Positions 25,825 through 35,190 of a stretch of 64,000 nt of DNA are shown in pieces (the first letter of the stretch is position 1; the number at the start of each line of letters is the position of its first letter). The stretch lies in the NCBI GenBank assembly GCA_963728075.1, contig CAVSIP010000001.1, positions 248,001 through 312,000 on the forward strand, in the 5' to 3' direction. The translations under genes and the position numbers were made by a program. A model generated the notes under the pieces. That model saw nothing but the letters and a program-made list of their open reading frames with translations. It was not told the DNA's origin and did no database searches. Origin of the DNA: CAVSIP01 sp963728075. GTDB taxonomy: Bacteria > Actinomycetota > Actinomycetes > JAFAQI01 > DASSKL01.

Positions 25825-26698
25825 ACCCGTGCGCCTGGTCGTCGCGCTCGGCGGCAACGCCCTGAGCCCCGGGTCGTCGACCGGCACGGTGGCGGAGATG
25901 CGCTCGGTGCTCGCGGGCACGGCGCGCCCGCTCGCCGACCTGGTCCAGCGCGGCGCGCAGCTGGTGCTCACCCACGGCAACGGCCCGCAGGTGGGACGCC
26001 TGCTGCAGCAGCAGGCGCTCGCTGCACGCGAGGTGCCGCCCCTGCCCATGGACGTGTGTGTCGCGGCCACGCAGGGTGAGATCGGGTACGTGCTGGCGCA
26101 GGCGCTCGACGCCGAGCTGCGGCGCCGGTCACTGGACCGCACGGTGCTGTGCCTGGTGACCCAGGTCGTCGTCGACGCGGACGACCCGGCGTTCGACGAC
26201 CCGCGCAAGCCGGTCGGCCCGAGCGGTACCGCGCGGCGGCTGGTCGCCTCGCCGTCACCACGGCGCATCGTCGAGGCGGCGCCGCTGAAGCAGGTCGTCG
26301 ATGCCGGGCACGTGGTGGTGGTCGGCGGCGGTGGCGGGGTGCCGGTGGTCGACGACGGTGACGTGCTGCGCGGCGTCGACGCGGTCGTCGACAAGGACCT
26401 CACCGCCTCGTTGGTGGCACGGCTGTGCGAGGCGGACGGGCTGCTGCTGCTCACCGACGTGCCGTGCGTGCAGGTCGGGTACGGGACGCCACGGGCGCGC
26501 GGGCTGTCGCGGCTGACCGTCGCGGAGGCTCGGGAGCTGCTGGATGCGGGCGAGTTCCCGCCGGGCTCGATGGGGCCGAAGGTGCGCGCCTGCTGCGAGT
26601 TCGTCGAGGCCGGCGGACGGCGCGCCGTCATCGCCGCCCTCACGGACGCCGAGCGGGCCGCGTACGGGGATGCGGGAACGGAGGTCGTGGCGGGATGA
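25817..26698 (+). CDS. arcC: carbamate kinase
   Basis: A 293-residue amino-acid kinase. Signatures are VVALGGNALSP, LTHGNGPQVGRLL, VVVGGGGGVPVV, VDKDLTASLVA and the PGSMGPKV motif near the C-terminus, all typical of ArcC. The enzyme interconverts carbamoyl phosphate plus ADP with carbamate plus ATP. No arginine deiminase or ornithine carbamoyltransferase gene is adjacent, so it is not part of a standard ADI operon. A TIGR00300-type gene lies 0.7 kb away on the other strand. The ATG at 25817 overlaps glkA. Confidence 0.87.
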   Translation: MTEPVRLVVALGGNALSPGSSTGTVAEMRSVLAGTARPLADLVQRGAQLVLTHGNGPQVGRLLQQQALAAREVPPLPMDVCVAATQGEIGYVLAQALDAELRRRSLDRTVLCLVTQVVVDADDPAFDDPRKPVGPSGTARRLVASPSPRRIVEAAPLKQVVDAGHVVVVGGGGGVPVVDDGDVLRGVDAVVDKDLTASLVARLCEADGLLLLTDVPCVQVGYGTPRARGLSRLTVAEARELLDAGEFPPGSMGPKVRACCEFVEAGGRRAVIAALTDAERAAYGDAGTEVVAG

Positions 26699-27357
26699 GG
26701 GTGCTGTCGTACAACGTGCGGTCCCTGCGGGACGACCGGGAGGCGGTCACGAGCGTCATCCGCGCGTGCCGGCCGGACGTGGTGTGCGTGCAGGAGGCGC
26801 CGCGGTTCCTGCGCTGGCGGTCGAAGGCCGCCCGGCTCGCGGAGGACTCCGGGCTGCTCGTGGTGACCGGCGGTCGGTCCGCGGCGGCCATGCTGCTGAT
26901 GGCGGCGATGCGGGTCCGGGTCGTGGACACCAGCAACGTGCTGCTGAGCAAGACGCGGGGGCTGCACCAGCGGGGCCTTGCCATCGCGGTCGTCGAGCTG
27001 GCCGGCGACCGGTTCACCGTCGCCTCGATGCACCTGGGGCTGCGCGACGACGAGCGTCCCCGGCACCTGGCGGAGATCCGCACGGTGCTCGCGGCGTACG
27101 ACGCGCCGCTGGTCCTCGCCGGTGACGTCAACGAGACCCCGGACGGGCCCGTGTGGGGGCAGCTGGCCGGCTGGCTGCAGGACGCCGGTGCTGCGGCGGA
27201 CGCGCCGACGTACAGCGCCACCCGACCGCACAAGCGCATCGACGGGGTCTTCGCCGATCCGCGGCTGGAGGTGGTGTCCTGCGAGGTGCCGGACCTGCCG
27301 GCCGTGCGCGCGGCCAGCGACCACCTGCCCGTCCTGGTGGAGCTGCGCCCGCGCTAG
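26695..27357 (+). CDS. endonuclease/exonuclease/phosphatase (EEP) fold protein
   Basis: A 220-residue EEP-superfamily enzyme. It has the start VLSYNVRSL (Asn metal ligand), QEAPRF (Glu ligand), SMHLGL, LAGDVNETPDG (Asp/Asn pair) and SDHLPVLVEL (catalytic Asp-His). These are the complete active-site set of DNase I-like phosphodiesterases. The ATG overlaps the carbamate kinase stop. The TAG stop shares the palindrome CTAG with the stop of the convergent neighbour. Substrate (nucleic acid or phospholipid/inositol phosphate) cannot be told from sequence. Confidence 0.82.
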   Translation: MRVLSYNVRSLRDDREAVTSVIRACRPDVVCVQEAPRFLRWRSKAARLAEDSGLLVVTGGRSAAAMLLMAAMRVRVVDTSNVLLSKTRGLHQRGLAIAVVELAGDRFTVASMHLGLRDDERPRHLAEIRTVLAAYDAPLVLAGDVNETPDGPVWGQLAGWLQDAGAAADAPTYSATRPHKRIDGVFADPRLEVVSCEVPDLPAVRAASDHLPVLVELRPR

Positions 27358-28589
27358 TCGCGACCGTACGAGGGGACGAGCTCGCGGGCGAGCTGCTCGA
27401 GGAACAGGCCGACGTCGGTGACGATGCCGACGGCCTGCGCGGACCCGCGGTCGGCGAGCTTGGTGACCGTCGCCGGGTTGATGTCCACGCTCACCAGCGG
27501 GATCGAGGCTGGCAGCAGGTTGCCGGTCGCGATGGAGTGCAGCATCGTGGCCACCATGATCGCGAACCCGACGCCCGCGAGCTCGGCGCGCATCGCCCGC
27601 TGGCCCTCGACGACGTCGGTGTAGACGTCCGGCAGCGGGCCGTCGTCACGCACCGAGCCCACGAGCACGTACCGCTTGCCCGCGCGGACCATCGCGTGCA
27701 TGACGCCGCGGGTCACCACGCCCTGCTCGACGGCCGCGCGGACCGACCCGCAGCGCCGTACGGTGTTGATGGCGCGGATGTGGTGCTCGTGGCCGTGCTC
27801 GACCCCCCGGCCGTGGGAGAGGTCGACACCGAGCGAGGTGCCGAACAGCGCCGACTCGATGTCGTGGGTGGCCAGCGCGTTGCCCGCGAACAGCACGTCC
27901 ACCCAGCCGTGGTCCACCAGGGCGACCATCGCGTCGCTCGCGCCGGTGTGCACGACCGCGGGACCGGCGACCCACAGCAGCCGCTGGCCCTCCGCCTTCA
28001 CCTCGCGCATCCGCTCGGTGACCTGACGGAGCAGCAGGGTCTGCGGCTTCTCGCTGGACACCTGCGAGGTCATGAACTCGAAGACGCCGTCCTGGACGGC
28101 GCGGTGCTCGGTGGCCGGCAGGACGACCTTCACCCCGCTCGCGCCGCACACCACCAGGTCACCCGCCCGGACGTCGCTCACCGGCACCGTGCGCACGCGA
28201 CCGTCGGACGCCACGAGGCCACAGTCCATCTCGGGGTGCTCGACCGGCACCCAGTGGCCGTCGAGGCGTACGACGGTCTCCAGGTTCGTCGTGGAGTAGA
28301 AGTCGTCCGGGAAGACGCCGTCGGTCGGCGCCGGTCGCAGCACCGGCTCGCCCGGGTCGACGGCGTTGACGCCGTGGGTCTGCAGCCGCATGAGCATGCG
28401 CTGCACGTGGTCGTGGTCGTCGCCGGTGACGGCGATGCGGGCGTACGACTCGTCGTCGTGGGTCTTGCCGACGTCCAGCCGCTCGATCGTGTAGTCCCCG
28501 CCGTACTCCAGGACGTCGTCCAGCACCCGGGCGAGCACTCCCGTGTCCATGAGGTGCCCGCTGATCTCGACGGTGTCGCGTGCCGCCAT
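27354..28589 (-). CDS. TIGR00300/LOR-SDH-domain protein, probable ornithine cyclodeaminase type
   Basis: A 411-residue protein. The N-terminus (VEISGHLMDTGVLARVLD, GGDYTIERLDVGKTHDDESYA) is the LOR/SDH conserved domain. The remainder has the TIGR00300 pattern, including GNALATHDIESALFGTSLG and the C-terminal SVDINPATVTKLADRG dinucleotide-binding part. Related domains in archaea and in cyanobacterial AgrE/ArgZ convert ornithine to proline and ammonia (established for those, inferred here). ATG 28589 overlaps the upstream stop by one base. A nearby carbamate kinase could use the released ammonia, but that is speculation. Confidence 0.78.
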   Translation of the reverse strand: MAARDTVEISGHLMDTGVLARVLDDVLEYGGDYTIERLDVGKTHDDESYARIAVTGDDHDHVQRMLMRLQTHGVNAVDPGEPVLRPAPTDGVFPDDFYSTTNLETVVRLDGHWVPVEHPEMDCGLVASDGRVRTVPVSDVRAGDLVVCGASGVKVVLPATEHRAVQDGVFEFMTSQVSSEKPQTLLLRQVTERMREVKAEGQRLLWVAGPAVVHTGASDAMVALVDHGWVDVLFAGNALATHDIESALFGTSLGVDLSHGRGVEHGHEHHIRAINTVRRCGSVRAAVEQGVVTRGVMHAMVRAGKRYVLVGSVRDDGPLPDVYTDVVEGQRAMRAELAGVGFAIMVATMLHSIATGNLLPASIPLVSVDINPATVTKLADRGSAQAVGIVTDVGLFLEQLARELVPSYGRD

Positions 28590-29290
28590 CAGACGACGGC
28601 GCCGTCGTCCGGCCCGGAGTCGTGGGGCGGGCCGTCCTTCATCCGGTAGATGAGCGTGCCGAAACCGCCCAGCACCAGCAGCAGGGCGAGCACGCCGGTG
28701 CTGCGGTCGAGCGACTCGCCGAGCAGCGAGGGGACGACGGCGAGGGCGACCCCGGCGAGCAAGAGCACCAGCGCCAGCACGGTCGGTCCCGCGGGCCGGG
28801 GCGCGGGCGGCGGTGGCGGGGGCACGAAGTGGTCCTCGGCGTCGAGGTCGATCGGCTCGGCGACGAAGTCGTCCTCGGGGCGGACGGCGTAGGTCGGGGC
28901 CGGCTGGACCAGCGGGGGGCCGTCGATGTCCTCGGTCACCGGCCAGGGTGGCACCTCGGCGCTCGTGGACGCGGAGAAGCCCTCGACGATCGCGCGCCAG
29001 GTGGTCTCCTCGTCCTCCCGCTGCTCGCGGGCGAGCAGCTCTCGGGCGTCGGGCTCGGCGCGCGCGTCCACCCACATGCGGTCGGTCAGCCGGGAGGACA
29101 GCCGGTTGTCGCCGTACCCGCCGCGCTCGCCCGGGGTGGGCCCGACGTACGCCGCGATGCCGGCGTCGGCGAGGTGGCGCAGCAGCGCGTCGGCGACGCG
29201 CGGGTCGAGGTCGGCGAGCACGACGTAGCGCTCGGCCTGCAGGCCGTTGTCGCGGTCGCCGGGACGTGGCCCCGGCCCGTGGGTCTCCAC
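28589..29290 (-). CDS. uncharacterised protein with C-terminal membrane hairpin
   Basis: A 233-residue protein. The first 60 residues resemble a small alpha/beta domain with ADLDPRVADALLRHLADAGIAAYVG, similar in style to ACT or DUF2007-like signal folds. A long acidic, proline-rich linker follows (about 105-165, with a PPPPPPAP run), and then two hydrophobic helices (about 170-190 and 198-218). It is co-transcribed with the TIGR00300 gene (TGATG overlap). No specific function recognised. Confidence 0.7.
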   Translation of the reverse strand: METHGPGPRPGDRDNGLQAERYVVLADLDPRVADALLRHLADAGIAAYVGPTPGERGGYGDNRLSSRLTDRMWVDARAEPDARELLAREQREDEETTWRAIVEGFSASTSAEVPPWPVTEDIDGPPLVQPAPTYAVRPEDDFVAEPIDLDAEDHFVPPPPPPAPRPAGPTVLALVLLLAGVALAVVPSLLGESLDRSTGVLALLLVLGGFGTLIYRMKDGPPHDSGPDDGAVV

Positions 29291-29381
29291 GGCCCCATGG
29301 TGGCACGGCGAGCGGATGGGGGCAGGAGGGACGGACGAGTAGGCTGCGCAGCACCGGTCGGCGGCACGGAGGAGGTGCGGG

Positions 29382-30107
29382 GTGGGCTACTGGATCGCCA
29401 AGGCCATCCTGTCCCCGATCCTGCGGGTGCTGTTCCGCCCCTGGGTCGAGGGCCTGCAGAACGTCCCGAAGCACGGCCCGGCGATCCTCGCGAGCAACCA
29501 CCTGTCCTTCTCGGACTCGTTCTTCCTGCCGCTCGTCGTCCCACGCCGGGTGACGTTCCTCGCGAAGTCGGAGTACTTCACCGACCGCTCGTTCAAGGGT
29601 CGGCTCAAGGCGGCGTTCTTCAGAGGTGTCGGCCAGGTGCCGATCGACCGCGCGAACGCCTCCGCGAGCGAGGCGGCGCTGCGCACCGGGCTGCGGATCC
29701 TGCAGGAGGGTGAGCTGCTCGGCATCTACCCGGAGGGCACCCGCTCGCCGGACGGGCGGCTCTACCGCGGCAAGACCGGGGTGGCCCGGCTGGCGCTGGA
29801 GTCGGGTGTCCCGGTGATCCCCGTCGCCATGATCAACACGTTCGAGATCCAGCCGCCCGGCCAGGTGATGCCGAAGATCATGCGGGTCGGCGTGCGCATC
29901 GGCAAGCCGCTGGACTTCTCGCGCTACCAGGGCCTGTCGCACGACCGGTTCGTGCTGCGCTCGGTGACCGACGAGATCATGTATGAGCTCATGCAGCTGT
30001 CCGGCCAGGAGTACGTCGACACGTACGCCGCCAAGGCCAAGGCGGACGCCGCCGAGGCGGCGAGCGCTGCTCGTGCCGCCGTCGAGGACCAGCGCAAGGC
30101 CAGCTGA
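29382..30107 (+). CDS. 1-acylglycerol-3-phosphate acyltransferase (PlsC family)
   Basis: A 241-residue membrane-associated acyltransferase. It has NHLSFSD (the HX4D catalytic motif at about residues 47-52), FFRGVGQVPIDR, YPEGTRSPDGRLYRGKTG (substrate-binding EGTRS) and VIPVAMI, in the order of PlsC motifs I-IV. GTG 29382 has GGAGGAGGT upstream, and a TAGGCT box at 29340 suggests a short leader. A homologue (Rv2182c) lies in the corresponding mycobacterial region. The Ala/Lys-rich C-terminal tail is lineage-specific. Makes phosphatidic acid from lysophosphatidic acid. Confidence 0.88.
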   Translation: MGYWIAKAILSPILRVLFRPWVEGLQNVPKHGPAILASNHLSFSDSFFLPLVVPRRVTFLAKSEYFTDRSFKGRLKAAFFRGVGQVPIDRANASASEAALRTGLRILQEGELLGIYPEGTRSPDGRLYRGKTGVARLALESGVPVIPVAMINTFEIQPPGQVMPKIMRVGVRIGKPLDFSRYQGLSHDRFVLRSVTDEIMYELMQLSGQEYVDTYAAKAKADAAEAASAARAAVEDQRKAS

Positions 30108-30112
30108 AGCGC

Positions 30113-30164
30113 TGATCTGTCTCGTCGCACGGGACAGATCACGTTGCGGGAATCGGCCCGCGAC
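30113..30164 (-). repeat. dispersed palindromic repeat, family A, copy 1
   Basis: TGATCTGTCTC and GGGACAGATCA form an 11-bp stem (one G-U) with a seven-base loop, in the gap between convergent plsC and glpK. The adjacent TGCGGGAATCGGCCCGCGAC at 30145-30164 reappears in inverse orientation beside the copy at 58711-58770, so stem and flank together form a repeated unit of about 55 bases. May also act as a bidirectional terminator. Confidence 0.6.
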
Positions 30165-30183
30165 ACGCCGTACGAACCCCCCC

Positions 30184-30198
30184 AGTTGATCTGTCTCG
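30184..30198 (+). repeat. family A half element
   Basis: AGTTGATCTGTCTCG matches one arm of the family A palindrome, 70 bases from copy 1 in the same plsC-glpK gap. No matching second arm follows, so this looks like a partial copy. Confidence 0.4.
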
Positions 30199-30219
30199 CG
30201 GGCGTACGGGAGCGGGTAC

Positions 30220-31692
30220 CTACAGCGCGGCCCAGCCTTTGGACCGCTGCACGGCCTCGAGCCAGCGGCGGTGGGCCGCGTCGTCGCGAGGGCCCGGCTC
30301 GAAGCGGCGGTCGAGCTGCCAGGTGTCGCACAGCTCGTCCGTCGACGACCACACGCCCTGCGCGAGCCCGGCGAGGAAGGCCGAGCCCAGGGCGGTGGTC
30401 TCCTGGACGCGGGGCCGCTCGACCGGTACGCCGAGCTGGTCGGCCTGCAGCTGGCAGAGCAGGTTGTTCACCGACGCACCACCGTCCACCGACAGCGTGG
30501 GAACGGCCAGCCCGGCCTCCTGCGTCATCACCTCGACGACGTCGCGCACCTCGAACGCGATCGCCTCGAGCGTCGCGCGAACGAGGTGCGCGCGGGTCGT
30601 CCCACGGGTCACGCCGAGGATCGCGCCACGCGCCTCCGGGTCCCAGTGCGGCGCCCCGAGACCGGTGAGCGCGGGGACGAACACCAGCCCGCCCGAGTCA
30701 CTGACGGTCCGGGCCAGCCCCTCGGTCTCCGCGGCGCTGTCGATCAGCCCGAGCCCGTCACGCAGCCACTGCACCGCCGCGCCCGTGACGAAGATCGCCC
30801 CCTCGAGCGCGTAGACCAGCCCGTCGCCGATGTCCCACGCGACGGTCGTCAGCAGGCCGGCGTCCGAGCGGACCATCTCCGCGCCGGTGTTGATGAGGAC
30901 GAACGAGCCGGTGCCGTACGTGCACTTCGACTCGCCGACCTGCAGGCAGGCCTGGCCGAACAGCGCCGCCTGCTGGTCGCCGGCCACCCCGGCGACCGGG
31001 ATGTCGAGGCCGAGGAAGGCGTCCGGGTCCGTACGCCCGAAGTCCCCGCTCGACGGGCGGACCTCGGGCAGCGCGGCCATCGGGACGTCCAGCAGGTCGC
31101 ACAGCTCGGGTGACCAGGCGCCGCGGCCGATGTCGTACAGCAGCGTGCGGGACGCGTTGGACGGGTCGGTGGCGAACACCCGCCCGCCGGTGAGCCGGGC
31201 GACGAGGTAGGCGTCCACCGTGCCCGCCACCACCGAGCCGTCCCGTACGCCGGCCCACGTGCGCTCGTCGTTCGCGGCGAGCCAGGTGAGCTTGGTGCCG
31301 GTGAAGTACGGGTCGAGCCGCAGCCCGGTGAGCTCGCTGACCCGCGGACCGTGACCGGCCTCCTCCAGCCGCGCGCACACCTCGGTGGTCCGCCGGTCCT
31401 GCCAGACCACGGCGCGTCGCGGGGCGCGCAGGCTGCGCCGGTCCCACAGCACCGCGGTCTCGCGCTGGTTGGTGATGCCCACGCAGGTCGGCGTGCCGTC
31501 GTACGCGTCGAGCGCCTCCCGGCAGGCCGTCAGGGTGGCGAGCCAGATCTCCTCCGGCTCGTGCTCGACCCAGCCCGGCCGCGGGAAGTGCTGGGCGAAC
31601 TCCTGGTACCCGCGGGCCCGCAGCGTCCCGTCCTCGCCGACGACCAGCGCGGTGACGCCCGTGGTGCCGGCGTCTACGGCCAGGACGCTCAT
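30220..31692 (-). CDS. glpK: glycerol kinase
   Basis: A 490-residue FGGY kinase that makes glycerol 3-phosphate. It has the start VLAVDAGTTGVTALVV, substrate residues in GITNQRET and in GVAGDQQAALFGQ, and the C-terminal DGGASVNNLLCQLQADQLG with the ATP-binding glycines. Length is standard. It is translationally coupled to the upstream DUF1028 gene (ATGA at 31689). No glycerol facilitator or glpD is nearby. Fits with PlsC across the gap as a source of glycerol 3-phosphate for lipids. Confidence 0.93.
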   Translation of the reverse strand: MSVLAVDAGTTGVTALVVGEDGTLRARGYQEFAQHFPRPGWVEHEPEEIWLATLTACREALDAYDGTPTCVGITNQRETAVLWDRRSLRAPRRAVVWQDRRTTEVCARLEEAGHGPRVSELTGLRLDPYFTGTKLTWLAANDERTWAGVRDGSVVAGTVDAYLVARLTGGRVFATDPSNASRTLLYDIGRGAWSPELCDLLDVPMAALPEVRPSSGDFGRTDPDAFLGLDIPVAGVAGDQQAALFGQACLQVGESKCTYGTGSFVLINTGAEMVRSDAGLLTTVAWDIGDGLVYALEGAIFVTGAAVQWLRDGLGLIDSAAETEGLARTVSDSGGLVFVPALTGLGAPHWDPEARGAILGVTRGTTRAHLVRATLEAIAFEVRDVVEVMTQEAGLAVPTLSVDGGASVNNLLCQLQADQLGVPVERPRVQETTALGSAFLAGLAQGVWSSTDELCDTWQLDRRFEPGPRDDAAHRRWLEAVQRSKGWAAL

Positions 31693-32510
31693 GCGCTGCC
31701 CGCCTTCTCGCGCAGCATGCGCAGCACGACCGGGTCGATCGACCCGGCCACGATGCGCTCCTCCAGGTTCTCCACGCCGGCCCAGTCGGCGAGGTCCCGG
31801 TGACCGAGCCGGCCCAGCAGGTCCTGCACCTCGGACGCGAGCGCCCCTTCCAGAGGCAGCAGCGCCGCCGGGTCGGGCGGGGTGAAGAACACGTCGTGCA
31901 GGTCCAGCAGCCGCTCGAGCTCGGGAACCGGGGCCGCGTGGTCGTCGACGCGCAGGTCGGCGTAGACGTCGCTGCCGCCGCCGTACCCGCCGCCGGGGGT
32001 CACCACGAGCAGCGCGGCGGACTGCCGGCCGCGCCGGTCGCCGCCCGCCGCGTCGCCGGCCCGTAGCGCGGCCAGCAGGCGCCGTCCCAGGGGCGCCTCG
32101 CGGTCGCTGCCCAGCCACGCCTCCTCCATCGCCGCCACGACCTCCTCGCCGGTGAGGATGTTGCCCTGCACGGCGTAGCCGTCGCCGGTGCGACCGCCGG
32201 CCCAGGCGTGGCAGCCCGCGCCGGTGTACGTCGCCGCCCGGCCGGCGCCGTCGACGACGCCCGCCTGTCGCTCGTCGCGCTGCTCGTCGCCGGCGACCAG
32301 CGCGTCGAGCGTCTCCTGCGCGGTCCGGCCCGAGCGCAGCAGCGCGAGGCCGTCCGGGCGGTAGGCCAGGTTGGCGTACGACTGGGTCGCGATCGCGCCC
32401 ACCTCGGCGACAGCGGCCGGCACGACCGCGCCGACGGCCAGGAACTTCGAGGCCACGGCCACGCCCCAGGACGCCCCGTCGGCGGAGCGCGCGACGATCG
32501 AGAAGGTCAT
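31689..32510 (-). CDS. DUF1028 family (Ntn-hydrolase-like) protein
   Basis: A 273-residue protein. TFSIVARSADGASWGVAVASKFLAVG is the DUF1028 N-terminus, where Thr2 could become an N-terminal nucleophile after Met removal. ATQSYANL, VDGAGRAATYTG and GYAVQGNILTGEEV are conserved family blocks. The C-terminal 80 residues resemble a peptidoglycan-binding-like helical domain seen in some members. ATG 32510 has TACCGT eight bases before it, suggesting a leaderless start divergent from pfkA. Function experimentally unclear. Confidence 0.82.
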   Translation of the reverse strand: MTFSIVARSADGASWGVAVASKFLAVGAVVPAAVAEVGAIATQSYANLAYRPDGLALLRSGRTAQETLDALVAGDEQRDERQAGVVDGAGRAATYTGAGCHAWAGGRTGDGYAVQGNILTGEEVVAAMEEAWLGSDREAPLGRRLLAALRAGDAAGGDRRGRQSAALLVVTPGGGYGGGSDVYADLRVDDHAAPVPELERLLDLHDVFFTPPDPAALLPLEGALASEVQDLLGRLGHRDLADWAGVENLEERIVAGSIDPVVLRMLREKAGSA

Positions 32511-32537
32511 GGGAGGGGACGGTACCGGGCGTCTGGG

Positions 32538-32543
32538 TACGCT
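32538..32543 (+). promoter_or_regulatory. -10 box for leaderless pfkA mRNA
   Basis: TACGCT ends exactly seven bases before the pfkA ATG, so transcription would start at the initiation codon. No Shine-Dalgarno sequence is present. Confidence 0.5.
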
Positions 32544-32550
32544 CGGCCGC

Positions 32551-33579
<1,029 letters not shown>

Positions 33580-35190
33580 CGCGACACGGGCACGGCCGGG
33601 GGCGCGTAGAAGGCGCGCGGCGCCCGGCCGGCCAGCGCGTCCCGGGTGTACCGGATCAGGTGGTGCGACACCGTCGCCGCCTGGAACAGCCCGTCCGGGT
33701 CGCGGTGGCGTACGGCATGCCGTGCCGTCCGCCAGAACTCGCGCCGGTAGTCCGCCTGCACGCCGCCGGCCATCGTGAGCCGCGCCATGATGCGCAGGCC
33801 CCGCAGCAGCGCGCGCGGTCGCGCGCGGGGCGTGTCCCGGGGGAGTGGCAGGCGGTGCGGGTACGTGGTGTCCATCTGCCGCCGGAACCGGGCGTAGACG
33901 CGGGCCGGGTCGTACGCGTGGGAGATGCACCGGCGCCAGCCGTCGAGCACCTCGTCGTACGGCCGGCGGAACACGACGTTGCTCTCCTGCTCGCCGGGGT
34001 CGTCGAGGAGGCGACCCTCCTGCTCGAGCCGGCGCCACAGCGGGGTGTTGGGCAGGGCGTGCAGCAGGTTGATGGTGAGCACCGGGATCCCCGAGGCGTC
34101 GACGAAGCCGTTGATCGCCTCGTAGGTCGTCGGCGTGTCGGTGTCCAGGCCGACGATCATGCCGGAGACCACCTCGATGCCGTGGGCGTTGATGGTCGCG
34201 ACCGCCTCGAGGATCGGGGATCGCAGGTTGTGCCGCTTGTTCAGGGCCGTGAGTGCGCCGTCCTCGGGCGTCTCGATGCCGCAGAACATCGTCACGAAGC
34301 GCGCCTCGCGCATGAGCGCCAGGATGTCCGGGCGCTTGGCGATGTTCAGCGTGGCCTCGCAGGCGAAGTCCACCGGGTACCGGTGCCGGCGCTGCCAGTC
34401 CGCGAGCGCCTCCAGCAGCGGGATGTGGCGTTCGGGTTGGCGATGAAGTTGTCGTCCACGAAGTACACGAGGTCGTGCAGACCCCGGTCGCGCATGGCGT
34501 CGAGCTCGCGGACGACCTGCTGCGGTGACTTCAGCCGCGGGCGGCGGCCGTACAGCTCCGGGATGTCGCAGAACTCGCACTGGAACGGGCAGCCGGAGGA
34601 GTACTGCACGCTGGCGAACAGGTAGTCGCGCAGGTCGACGAGGTCGTACGCCGGCACGGGGAACGCGTCGAGCGGGCGGCGCTCCTGCGTGACGTACTGC
34701 TCCTGCTCGGCGGGCCTGGACACGTCGGCGTCGATGCGGGCCACCAGCCGGTCGGTGGCGTCGCCGAGCTCACCGATGTGGAGCAGGTCCGCGTGCGGGT
34801 ACCACTCGGGGCAGCTGGAGACCGACGGGCCGCCGAGAGCCACGAGCAGGCCGTGCGCGTGCGCGCGGTCGACCAGCGCGTTCACGTACGGCTGCTGCAC
34901 GTGCATCCCGGTGACGAGCACCGCGTCGGCCCAGCGCAGGTCGACGTCGGAGACGGGGGAGACGTTCTCGTCGACGAACCGGATCTCCCAGTGGTCGGGG
35001 AGCGCGGCTGCCACGAGGAGCAGGCCCTGCGGCGGCATGAACGCGCGAGCGCCGACGAGGTGGCGCGAGTGGTCGAAGGTGCCGAAGGACGGTGCGTAGC
35101 GCGGCGCGACACAGAGGACATGGCGTCGGGTCACGCCCCCTTCCTATACGAGGGGGTGTGCAGCAGTTCCGGGCTCCCTACCCTGGAGGT

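Noticed and set aside
27354..29942. Long minus-strand frame of 862 codons spanning three genes
   Set aside because: Only the part from 28589 down looks like a protein; the upstream part is an Arg/Pro-rich shadow of the neighbouring genes.
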